Assembly: GCA_973895155.1 (NCBI GenBank)
Contig: OZ316891.1
Coordinates: 16,554,001-16,618,000 of the forward strand
Direction: 5' to 3'
Source: Marsupella aquatica
Taxonomy: Eukaryota > Marchantiophyta
Length of the DNA stretch: 64,000 nt
Below are positions 11,144 to 21,294 of the stretch, piece after piece. The position numbers were made by a program, and so were the translations under genes. Below the pieces are notes generated by a model, which was not told where the DNA came from, made no database searches, and saw only the letters and a program-made list of their open reading frames with translations. Each line of letters opens with the position of its first letter. Within the stretch, counting starts at the first letter, position 1.

Positions 11144-11413
11144 TTTTGGGATCAAATTAGGCATTTTATTAGAAAGTGAATGACTCACTCATCCATACAT
11201 TTTGGATCATTTGAAGCAAATTGGTCATTCAAATTCTTTCTTTCATGGAATTGAGGTATGCTAACGTAGTTAGTCATTTTGGGATCAAATTAGGCATTTT
11301 ATTAGAAAGTGAATGACTCACTCACCCATACATTTTGGATCATCCGAAGCAAATTGGTCATTTGGAAGCTTTCTTTCATGGAATTGAGTTATGTTACCTT
11401 AGTTAGTCAAAGG
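11144..11413. repeat. 133-bp two-copy tandem duplication
   Basis: GGGATCAAATTAGGCATTTT at 11148 recurs at 11281. The whole 133-bp unit, ending in GTTAGTCA, is repeated with about ten differences. Confidence 0.85.
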
Positions 11414-11768
11414 CTGGCAATAATTTGTTATTGCCGTCTAGATGTCAAAGGTCCCTCAGAATCTCTTGGAAGCCAACCTTGACTTTCTTCGTGTTATCCT
11501 GGTGGTACGGTGTCACCGAAAGTTCAAATACTTCAAATCAGTAAATCAGAACCTACAAATCTCTTACTCAAATCCCTTCCCCATCACAATAACGAGTACT
11601 ACTACTGAGTACTGGAATGGTTTATTTAGTTGATATCATTGGTTAGTTTGTTCAATACTTGCACTCGTCCATTTGGGAGTGTTTTACCAATTGTCCCTAG
11701 GGCAAGTTTTCAAATACTCTTCTAAAGGCAAATTTAGCTCATGAGTGGAAATTTTGGATATCTCCAAG

Positions 11769-12161
11769 TCAAATTGTGTCATTAAGGACAAATACTGTCT
11801 GGCTGCGAGCCAGTGCCCTGATGGTCGGAGCCCTCGCCTTCACTTTGGCATCAATGGCATCGCACACCTGCTTTGTGATTTGCAGTTTTGATTGATACTC
11901 CGCAAAAAATTTCACAACGGATTTCGTGTTATGTTCTGGAGCATTGAAATCGACAGGAGGGAGAATATTAAATTGCACGGAACATAACACCTTACGCTCT
12001 TCAACAACCAAAGCATCTCGTTGCTGTGACAAAGAAGCACACGCTGAGGTGACAATATTCAAAATTGGGGACTGCAAAATGACCTGAAGCAATGTTGCAG
12101 CTCCCCTCCTTGGCCTACCTTTAGTAACTCTGTCGGTGTCAACCTGCTTCTCCTTGGTCAT
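11769..12161 (-). CDS. Hypothetical ORF, 130 aa
   Basis: The start is taken as the ATG at 12161; the frame is open slightly further upstream. The product is basic at its N-terminus (KGRPRRG) and then mixed helical. I do not recognise it. No intron, no neighbour in the same orientation, and no repeat-derived domain. It could be an exon of a larger gene, a transposon remnant or chance; the length and balanced composition make it slightly better than background. Confidence 0.25.
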   Translation of the reverse strand: MTKEKQVDTDRVTKGRPRRGAATLLQVILQSPILNIVTSACASLSQQRDALVVEERKVLCSVQFNILPPVDFNAPEHNTKSVVKFFAEYQSKLQITKQVCDAIDAKVKARAPTIRALARSQTVFVLNDTI

Positions 12162-12170
12162 GACTTTCAA

Positions 12171-13101
12171 CTTCCTTGCACAATGTAACTCTCACTCAAC
12201 TTGGGGCGATCCAATGATCACTTGGAGTATCAATCAACACAAAAACACCACTCCCTTACATCCCCGACGGCAACTCTGGCAGCTTAGCTTAGCTCAACTC
12301 AACTCAGCTCAACGCATCTTGGCCCTGTTCCACCTCTTTTCACTCCTCACCGACTCCAACCTGAAAAAGCAACACAAACAACAATTTTGTTCTTGCAACC
12401 TTCCTCCGATGATTCAAACCAAAGCAATTTCCAACTTGGACTACAATAAACCGATCCCTTCTACACAGAAACTAAATTTGCAATCGTGTGCCATTAGGTC
12501 AATTCAATTTGGAAACCAGGAGAGAATATGGACACATGATTACCAGACATATTCCCAAGCTGCAATGCGATCCAACAATCACGGCAACTAGGCTTGGATA
12601 CAAGAACGCAATTAGACAAGTCCAACCTTGTCAATTTCTAATTAAACCTGAAGAGAATATGGACACAATTTGGCTCGGATGGAGTTCTCAATCAATGGAA
12701 ATTCAGTTGCCGCTACATTACACAAGTAATTGGATGACGGAGAGAAGGATGTCTTGTGAAGCGAAGTTGCGATGCAATGTACAGACAGATGGAGCACAAC
12801 TCTACGACGTGACTAGCAAACAACAATCACGTCAATCAAACGGCATGAAGGAAGAGTGTTGAGAGGAATGAACGAATGAAAGAAATTCCAAAGTAGTTAT
12901 TATGAAATAGTTATGCAACTTGTTACTTTTTCACTAGGTAAACACTGACATATCTATATTTGGTGAAATGAATTATTTGTTCCAATCAAAATTTGGAAGG
13001 AATTTTTATTTGGGCCAAAATTAAAATTGTAACTAAAGCGATTTCAAGTGTAAATAAACGTAATTTCTTTCTGTGTATGTTTGTTTCTTTTACGTCCTAT
13101 T
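12171..13101. other. No gene seen
   Basis: Overlapping open frames on the plus strand (12136-12862) look like chance in a CA-rich region. No domain or splice pattern. Confidence 0.35.
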
Positions 13102-13266
13102 TTGACGGCATGGCGACCCTATTTTTATGCACAAAGTGTTGCAAACAGGATCCGGGTGGTTATTTTCTTTTGTAAAACCAATCCTTACGTGTTTGCGGCA
13201 CGTCTCAATGACATGGCGCGCTGTGGAGTCTCAAATTTTGGAAGGGACCTCTAGTGGGGTCCGTAA
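13102..13266. mobile_element. MITE-like element, copy 2
   Basis: A diverged relative of 3440-3603, 165 bp against 164 bp. It starts TTGACGGCATGGCGACCC and ends GGGGTCCGTAA, with the same inner hairpin arms (GCAAACAGGAT and a TCCTTACGTGTTTGC partner). Both copies have a TTTTACGT string just outside the left end. Confidence 0.5.
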
Positions 13267-13562
13267 AGAACCAAGATTATGTCAAAATATCATTGGTAAT
13301 GTAATTAGCATATCCTTTTTGTCTCTGTTTGTTGTACTGGAAAATTTCACATCTTGGAAAAATATTGTTTACTGTGTCAAAAGATGCTATTCTTTTCTTG
13401 AAGCAACCAGTGATATACCCATTTTTGTCTTTATCTTTCATTGTTGATTGAAAACTCCCAATCCTTTAACCATTATAAGCATTGTCAGATAGGCTTTCTA
13501 ACAAGCCTAGCGTTGCCAATTTTGGTTCAGCATCAATGCATATACAAATTCCAAAGTCAGCT

Positions 13563-13815
13563 ATTGGTAATGGTAATGCATTTTAAGCTCCAGGACCATA
13601 AAAGTGAGAAGAGCTGCAACAAAAAAGAAAGTGCAATGCACAGAAATGAGCAATAATTTTTTTTTGCTCAATAGAGGATCATCCTGTCCTCAATCAAACT
13701 ACTGACCTAAAGAGTACTCAAAGATGTTCCAAACCTTCTCTCCATTCTCTATCAATTGCTAAGATAAATCTAGTAAGTTGCTGAAGGGGCAAACTAAACA
13801 ATGCATACAAATCTT
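13563..13815 (-). mobile_element. LINE 3' end fragment (minus)
   Basis: On the minus strand this reads the last ORF2 codons (..QQL..RFILAIDRE) and the 3' UTR of the same LINE family seen at 47.6-47.97 kb, ending in a TACCAT-type tail (GGTAATGGTAATG on the plus strand). Strongly 5'-truncated. Confidence 0.7.
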
Positions 13816-14345
13816 CAAATGTGCACAATATTTACTCTGGTTTTACAATTTCACACAAATTATACTACTCAAACACATGGAGCAAACTTCATAAATTCCT
13901 TATTACTGCACAAAAATTATAATTTATGGCTTGCTGGAAAGATCTGTTTGACTCACTTGTATAAGACTTTGAGTACCACATGTTGTCGCATAGAAGCTAC
14001 AAACTAACATCACTCTTAGTCTCCTGCAAGTTGTCCTCTATATCCTCATCATTGTGAGACGGCTTACAACCCCAAGAGAAGTGGGTTGAGCTGGCTCTTC
14101 ACCTGATTCATCAACATGGATGAAGAGCCTTTTTGACAATAGCATCAATGTCAAGGCCAACCTGCTCCCTTGAAAAATCATACTCAGTACTTCGCTATGA
14201 TATTTGAAGCTCAGGTCTGAGTTGGTTTTCAGACTATCCAACATTGATATTGAGAGACAAACTGGCTCTTATCATTGATTCTTGTGCATAAGACATGCCA
14301 TGTCTTTCAACAGAATTGTTCACCTCAGCTATACAGTCCCTTTCC

Positions 14346-14495
14346 AATGTCAAAACCAATGCTTGCCTGGATTTATCAGTTTCCCAATGGTGCCTTGTAT
14401 CCCAATCCCATTCCCCTGCTAATGTTAAAACCAATGCTTGCCTCAATTTATCAATTTCCCAAAGGTGCCCTATAAGTCCCAATCCAATGCACTGT
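14346..14495. repeat. 75-bp two-copy tandem duplication
   Basis: AATGT(C/T)AAAACCAATGCTTG at 14346 and 14421, followed in both by ATTTATCA(G/A)TTTCCCAA(T/A)GG and CCCAATCC. Unit 75 bp. Confidence 0.8.
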
Positions 14496-15021
14496 CCCAC
14501 AAAGCAATATCTTTGGTTTCTTTGGGAAAAAGATAGTACCTTTGGGAAATTACCATTTGTTTCCTATATATATCTGGACGGCTTTTGTATTTCTTCCTTA
14601 TGAGTGCAGCTTTCCGGTAGACCTGTTCGGCCAACGTACTTTCAACTTCTTTGTAACATTTCAGAGTCGGGGTTATACTTCTTTCAGAGAGGGGAAACAC
14701 TCGGGGGCCCAAGCAGATCACCATTGTGCATTGATTAGTTTTCAATATTACTTGTCAGAAATATTGAATTCCTATATATCTGAGCTGCTGAGATGGTAAG
14801 GCTAGGTCTTGATTGTGTGTTGCTGTTTTTATTGCAGTAGGCTGGAACAGCTGTGTAGTAAGCATCGAATATGGATTCTATGTATTTTCCAATCAATACT
14901 AGACGACAATGATAGAGGCTTATCTTCTTTCTGAGCTTCGTCTCAGGTCGACCCTCCCGCCCCTGTTGTCTCCACTTCAATCTGCCATATCCGCCTCCAC
15001 TGTCTGCTCTGCCATATCTGC

Positions 15022-15027
<6 letters not shown>

Positions 15028-15071
<44 letters not shown>
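15028..15071. repeat. (CT)n microsatellite
   Basis: About 22 uninterrupted CT dinucleotides. The Ser/Leu and Arg/Glu open frames crossing it are artefacts of the repeat. Confidence 0.98.
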
Positions 15072-15073
<2 letters not shown>

Positions 15074-15170
15074 CCCAATTGCTCATTTTCTTTGCATTGT
15101 ACACTTTTGTGTTGCAGCTCCTTTGACTTTTATGGTCCCTGAGCTTATAATACATTACCATTTACCATCT
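15074..15170 (+). mobile_element. LINE 3' UTR fragment
   Basis: Shares TTGCTCATTTTCTTTGCATT, CTCCTTTGACTTTTATGGTC and GAGCTTATAATACATTACCA with the 3' ends at 15.9 and 47.9 kb. It ends ATTACCATTTACCAT. Only the last 100 bp are present; the left edge abuts the CT microsatellite. Confidence 0.75.
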
Positions 15171-15559
15171 AACTACTATAATATGCTATCCTGCATCTTT
15201 TGAGAATCGTCTGCTTACAAAATTTGAAATGGGTGGGACTGAAAGCAGAGCCATTAGATTAGAATGTGTTTATCTCGACCATTTTGGCACAAAACAAGCC
15301 CCTTGCGGAGACCTGTTTGGCCACTTAATCCTGTCCTTATGTGTATTACCAACAACACATCATCCTGGCTAGATGCGCCTTGGTCCAGGCGTTCTGTAGT
15401 TTTCCCTGCAGCAATGGCCTCCTTGCCGAACGAGGCACTTTGCTAGCTTCCTAGTAGGTTGGGTGGGGAAAGTACATGATGTTGCCTCAGTCTGCTATCA
15501 CTTGTGAAAGCTTGATCTGGTCATTAGAGGTATAGAGAAGATGTTCAAAGTTGGTCTTC

Positions 15560-15905
15560 AAGATGATTTCTCTATCATGGAATGAATATCATGTTTTCAT
15601 TGCTTGCAAGTTTTATGAGGGTGTAAGATTGGCATCTCAGATCTTGGTGAAAGATTTGTATGCATTGTTTAGTCTACCCCCTCAACAACTTGGTAGATTT
15701 ATCTTAGCAATTGATAGAGAACAAAGAGAAGGTTTGGAAAATCTTTGAGGACTCTTTAGGTTCTTAGTTTGATAGAGGATAGATTGATCCTTTATTCAGT
15801 GATTTCTTTAATTGCTCATTTCTTTGCATTGTACTTTTTTTTTGTTGCATCTCCTTTGACTTTTATGGTCCCAGAGCTTATAATACATTACCATTACCAT
15901 ATCAG
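15560..15905 (+). mobile_element. LINE ORF2 C-terminus plus 3' UTR
   Basis: Encodes EYHVFIACKFYEGVR (the His/Cys end of an L1-type ORF2) and QQLGRFILAID, followed by the 3' UTR and a CATTACCATTACCAT tail. Nearly the same as 47.63-47.97 kb. A 5'-truncated insertion without a poly(A) tail. Confidence 0.8.
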
Positions 15906-16408
15906 GATCTAAAAACAAAGGATGAGGTAGGGACAATTTATGAGCTTTGGCCGGGATTGTGAGCGACAGGCTGAGATGGAACAAAAGTGGGGAATGAGGG
16001 GACTCATAATGTGAGGGTAATGTGAGGTAATCTCGGGGGTCTCACTATATGGATGCCTCCCCATCCCCTGCGACGTTTTTAGGTCTTGGACCCCCTAAAA
16101 TGTAAGAAAAAAATTATTTTTAACCCCTATAAAGTTAGAATATTCTTGGAATATTCAAAATTTGGTTAGAAAGACCCTAATTTTCTTATAAGCCTCAAAA
16201 TTGAATTTAAAAGACCCTACTGTTCTTCTGCAAAAAATCTTAAGTCTTCCCTTCAAACCAATAAAATGACCCTATCCTTCGTCGCACGTGATGTGCCATT
16301 TTGTGGAAGTGAAACCCCTGAGGAGGTAATTGCTGATTTTACTAGCAGGGTAGGTGATGCAAGAAGATAGTCAATGGTGCTATTGTCTTTCCTTGTGCAA
16401 AACGTGAA

Positions 16409-16516
16409 GCCTGCAGATTGAGGAAATCTGGCAATTCCATTCATGATCCTAAGATCACATATGCCTGCAAATTGAGGAAATCTGGCAATCCTATTCATGA
16501 TCCTAAGATCACATAT
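16409..16516. repeat. 54-bp two-copy tandem duplication
   Basis: GCCTGCA(G/A)ATTGAGGAAATC at 16409 and 16463. The entire 54-bp unit through AAGATCACATAT is repeated with a few mismatches. Confidence 0.9.
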
Positions 16517-16749
16517 GGTTCCAAATCTGAGAAAGTGAGGAGATATTTGATTGACTTGTGAATCTTGAGATTATCTACAAAAGTATTTTTCACCTTTGTC
16601 ATCATTGGACCAGATTGTCTAGTGTGTGAGTGCAAAAAATCTGTGGATCTTGAATCTGTGCAGTGAAATCCCCAATCACCCAAACCTCCCCATTGCCTTT
16701 AATTGTATGGGGTACACAACATCATCAGTATTGATATCAGCTGTTGGCA

Positions 16750-16990
16750 TCAGCAAAGAAATGAGCAATTGAAAGTAATTGCTCAATAGAGGATCAATCT
16801 ATCCTCTGTCCAGCTAAGGACCTAAAGAATTCTCACTAAGATGTTCCAAACCTTCTCTCTGTTCTCTATCAATTGCTAAGATAAATCTACCAAGTTGCTA
16901 AGGGGGCAGACTAAACAATGCATACAATTCTTTCATCAAGATCTGAGATGTCAATCTTACACCCTCATAAAACTTGCAAGCAATGTGAAG
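16750..16990 (-). mobile_element. LINE 3' end fragment (minus)
   Basis: The reverse complement carries the same ORF2 C-terminus and 3' UTR start as 15560-15905 (ACTTGCAAGCAA on the plus strand is the complement of the TTGCTTGCAAGT region). The 3' tail is missing. Confidence 0.7.
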
Positions 16991-17589
16991 GAATCTAGGA
17001 ACATGGGGATCACTTGGACCACTTACGATCGACCTTCAGGAGTAATGGAGTATACAGAAGATTGATTGCTCCCGATTATAGGGGATCGTTTGTTTATTAT
17101 GGTCAATGGGCTTGCAAAGAGCGCGGTGATGCATAAGGTTGGAATTGGATTAAGAGGTCCTTTGAAATCTATGAAGGGGATGGCGGGAAGAATGAGTGAA
17201 ATGTTATTCATACTTCTATAGTAAGTTACCATACAGACAATACCCCAAGGAGGTGGATTGCAAGATTGAGGAGCAAAAAGGATGCAAGAAAGGACTAGCT
17301 CAACAAGGAGAGAAAAGGATTGAAATTATCATTAAGATTTAGTTGAACATACTTCCAAAAAGGTTGGACACACTTCCACGAATGTTGTGCACGCTTCCAA
17401 GAAGATAGGGACTTCTGAAATGGTTGCGCACACTTCTAACAACTTGGCACGCAAGATCTAACCTTTCAATCTCAACCAAACCATCCTAGCTATTGGGTGT
17501 AACACTTTTAGAATCCTTTGTATTCTTGTGAGGACTCCAGTCCTTCCGTTGGAGAAATGGAGATAATTTTTGGACCCCTCAATCTTGCT

Positions 17590-18053
17590 GTTTACCAGGA
17601 CACAAATCTGTGCCAATGGTGGGACTTCAGAAATGGAGAATGGAGTCGCATGTTGTACCAGTGGATGGTTTGATTTGGGGGAACATGTGGAAGAAGTACA
17701 AAGAGGAGAAAGTTAACTTCTTCCTTTGGCAAATTATTCACAGTATTATTGCCACTGAACACTTCATTAGTCAACAGACCATTCAAAAAGATAAAGCAGG
17801 TGATATTATCTGTTTTCTTGTTAGGATGAAACGTGGTGGTGTGGCTGATGCGATACATGAGGAAGCACACGAGGATATTCTCCATTGTCAATGGAGTTGC
17901 ATTGATTGCAACAAATATGGGAGGGGGTCAAGAAGATTTTTCTCGAATTTTCACTGCAAGGTGGCTCAGGCTCTGATGGCGGCACCACTTTCCAATAGAA
18001 GTAGAGGTTTCCCTCTGAAACTCTGGAATTTTGTGAGAGGCATTACTAACTAG
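17590..18053 (+). pseudogene. LINE ORF2 fragment, zf-RVT region
   Basis: A 147-codon frame reads NMWKKYKEEKVNFFLWQIIH... and then EEAHEDILHCQWSC, the signature of the zinc-binding domain that follows reverse transcriptase in plant L1-type ORF2 proteins. The expected CxxC before it is degraded. A possible piece of the RT core (IMVNG..., 17090-17200) lies upstream but is too diverged to assign. Confidence 0.6.
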
Positions 18054-18520
18054 CAAATGTGGAAAGCTCATTGTGCACTGAAGGGAAAGGTTTGGATCTT
18101 GTGTGGGCATATAACATAGGATCTGGTACAAGCTTCAAATGGACAAAATTGGATGGATAGATGGTTTGGCTCTGGTGAAGACTGGTGGTTGTTGCAAGAT
18201 GGCATTGATTGGAAGAATGGCTTGTGATTTGGCCAAGGAGGAGGATTATATAGCATGCTAGATGAGTTGCTTGTAAGTGACCTCTAGTCCTTTGTGGCAT
18301 TTTGATCCACCCTGAAGTAGTTGGCTCTATTACTTGGATTCACTTCTATTTTTGTGGTGATTTGGGTATGTTAGCTGGGTGTGGTTGTAGATGGATTGCG
18401 CTCTTTTGGATTTTTGGGATGGTCTAGTTGTTCATTCTTGGCTTTTGCTGAGTCTGGGATTCTGGGTTGAGTAAGCTCTCTATGGTAATGTAAGAAAGTC
18501 TTTGGCAACTATAGACAGAA
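18054..18520. other. Probable LINE continuation, no gene
   Basis: Sequence directly after the zf-RVT fragment; no recognisable coding and no tail of the 47.9-kb type. Confidence 0.3.
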
Positions 18521-18645
18521 AAATACCAAGAGAATATAAGAAACCTTTCCATTACCATGGACAGAGGAATTCAAGGAAACATGAGAAACCCCTCGGTTAC
18601 CATGGGAATACCAAGGGAATGTAAGAAACCCCTCTGTTACTTTAC
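18521..18645. repeat. Three-copy minisatellite, about 42 bp
   Basis: Units of the form ATACCAAG(A/G)GAAT(A/G)TAAGAAACC...TTACCATGG repeat three times with variation. Confidence 0.65.
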
Positions 18646-19677
18646 CATTTTGCATGGATTGTATGGAATGTTATATGGGCTGTATGGACATAGGAGTACC
18701 CAGGGAAAGTTACCTTAGTCTTCTCTTTTTGTCCTCTCATCTCCATACTCAAGCCTATTCCTCCATGAAACTCTTCCTAGTCATTTTGTGAAATGTACTT
18801 TTAATTGGCATGTGAAGATTTCTCTTTGGTTTCTCCTATTTTGAGTTGATTGTCTTCGTGATGACCATTGGGATGGAGAGATGGGAGCTGACGCCCTTAG
18901 GCAAGACACGTTCTTGATGCATGTAGTTTTTTGCTGGTAGGCTAGCCTTGGCTTGAAAGGAAGTATATTCCACAATCGTTCACGGCAGAATGGAAATTCT
19001 TAGTACTTAATCAAGGCTTATATGGAGAGGAAATCCCGTACAAGAAAAATGTCAGGAGGAGGCTGCATTTGAATTCTCTTTCCTGTATTGGAGTCGGCCA
19101 ATATTCTAAGTTGACGGAACAGCGTGATGGTAACCGGAAAGGACACTGAGTTCAGATAACTGGAGATTACGTGCTCTTGAAGATTTTGGAATGTTGGACA
19201 TGCTCTAAGATATCTTTGCAAGGAAGACTTGCTACGGTTCCCCTCTCTCTGTGGTGATCCAAAGTTCCATCTACAGGCCGCCCAGTATATTAGAGGGCTG
19301 AACTAGTTGACGTTCAAGACTGCTTTCTGACAGACCACCGACACCCGACGCCCTCAGCCTTTCTGCTCCCTTCCAGAGAAGGTGGCTCTGTCTCCTTTCC
19401 TTCCTTCTTGCCCACTGACAGTTTCGCTGCTACCATTCTGGAGACAGTCATGGATAATCAAAATGTCGTCTACTTATTAGTTCTTTCGAGCAGAGGTTCA
19501 TCAATGACTTCAACTCCTGCCAAAGGTGTGCATTTACCTGTTGATTTTCCTGTGTTAGTACTGCATTTGGTACATGACCGATTTTCAGAATGCCTTCAAT
19601 GACTTATCGAAGCTGTACAACTTCCAATCTCAATTTGTCGAGCTCCGGAATAAGGGGCATCACTTAAATGTCAGACA
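18646..19677. other. No gene seen
   Basis: No open frame longer than 70 codons and no recognisable element. Confidence 0.35.
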
Positions 19678-20105
19678 TCAGATACCATCCATATTAATCT
19701 CTGCCACAACAATATCATGAGGCAAACCGATCAACGGTTGAGAGCATGCATTAGATGGATTACCAAGGTGTACTTCTTGCAGCTGTGGCTTGTCCGCCTC
19801 GTCTGTCAACACAGCAAATTCGAGATTCATGATCCCCCGGTGCTCCTGTTTCAATGTGTGGAGAGAAATTCTCAGGAGGTTGTTCTTCTCGGCCAGGTGC
19901 TGACCTTTCATGTCAATCTTTGACCGTCCCAGTTCTCAACAAAGGGCCCTAACTTTTGTTTTTCCCTCCACAGAACAGTCATGTCGCGCAAGAAATGTAT
20001 CAATTCAGTCTTTGACCATTTCTGTTGTTCAACAAGGAGCTGTAGCTTCTGCTTTTCCTCCAAAACTTCAATGTCATTCATTTTCTTGAACGCAACGGCT
20101 TGCAT
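19678..20105 (-). pseudogene. Coiled-coil-like coding remnant with internal repeat
   Basis: Two minus-strand frames follow each other: 20105-19908 (EEKQKLQLLVEQQKW..., REKQKLGPFVENWDG) and 19911-19678 (KGQHLAEKNNLLRI..., FAVLTDEADK). Both have Glu/Lys/Leu-rich coiled-coil character. The first contains a 93-bp (31-codon) in-frame duplication, EEKQKL / REKQKL. A frame change lies at about 19910. It may be an exon pair of a gene or a decayed one; I cannot name it. Confidence 0.3.
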
Positions 20106-20437
20106 GACGTTAATTCCGACATATTCCTTTCTGCTTCGCTTTGCGTAATTCCGTTAGCAAGATCTCCCGGGACTGGAGAGCAATTTCCTTCGCTGTACCA
20201 ACGCTTCAATCTCCTGAACATGCTATAGAAATATAAGCAACAACAGCTTGCCAGGACAGGAGCTGTGTGAACTCAACTGAATATAAAATTTATTCTGCAG
20301 CTTTTGAATAGAGGAAATTAGGATGTCATCTATGATACCAAAAACATCCACAAACGGGAATATGTAACAGTGATATGAAGAGGGTGCTCACCCTCCCGCC
20401 CAAGAAGTGTTTCCCTGCCAAAGTGCAGGTTCTGGAA

Positions 20438-20545
20438 GACATTGGACTCCCTCACATTCGCTGTGCATTTTGGCAGGTGTCTGAAGGCCCCGACATCGGA
20501 TTCCCTCAAATTCGTTGTGAACTTCATCAAGTGGCAGGCGAAACG
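20438..20545. repeat. 54-bp two-copy tandem duplication
   Basis: GACAT(T/C)GGA(C/T)TCCCTCA at 20438 and 20492, followed by (A/C)ATTCG(C/T)TGTG. In one plus frame it reads DIG(L/F)P(H/Q)IRC twice, but no gene is evident. Confidence 0.7.
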
Positions 20546-21294
20546 AAGGTGCATGCATCTTGTCCAGGTTAAGGGTCGAGAGGACATCAGAGGCAAAACT
20601 TCAGCCAAATTTGCAAATAAGAAGCTCCAAGGATTGGACATCGGAGGCAGAACTTCTCGCTCACGGAGGTACTCTGACGTCATCTACTATACCAAAAACT
20701 TCCACAATCAATGTAAACAAATACAGAGATACCAACAATGTGGAACTTTCGCATCTCAAAATTTACAAGGGAATACCCGTGCTGCATTTTCGGCATGATA
20801 AAGGAACCATTGTTCGTAGTACAGATCCTACCTCGCGTGTCAATAACGGATTACTGTTTATAGATGAGTTCTGGTGGAGTGTCAATCTCCCAGAGGGATC
20901 GCAATACTCCATTGAGAAAAGTCAAAATGAGGAGGCGGCATACGACCAGCATTGCCCTAAAGAGGTATAATGCACATCGTGTGGATTACATCAATTTACA
21001 GAGCTATTTTCGTGCGAACAATCAGCGAGTCATCTGCTAAACGATTACCAACGACTGCAGCGTCATGCTTCTACCGTGCTGGGCTTAACTTCTAATGAAC
21101 TAGTATGCCAATAAATTGTCGTACAGCCCTTGCAGTTCTCGGCCGTTACTCAAGCTGCAGCTAGGAGTGCCATCAACAGATAATGTTCAATATTACATGC
21201 AGATGATATTTAGCATCTGTGTTGTAATGTACAATATGAGCAATAGCCCACCCCACGTGATGTTGAACTCCAAAATTATGAGGAGAGGCTAGCT
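20546..21294. other. 3' flank of the 12-exon gene
   Basis: No separate gene supported. Open frames at 20442-20970 are not backed by splice sites or domains. Confidence 0.35.

Noticed and set aside
14038-14244. Possible host exon on the minus strand (EYDFSREQVGLDIDA)
   Set aside because: A coding-like phrase of about 25 residues without a partner exon, clear acceptor and donor pair, or recognisable family.
14909-15161. Open frames on both strands with long Ser/Leu or Arg/Glu runs
   Set aside because: They are translations of the CT microsatellite and carry no other coding evidence.
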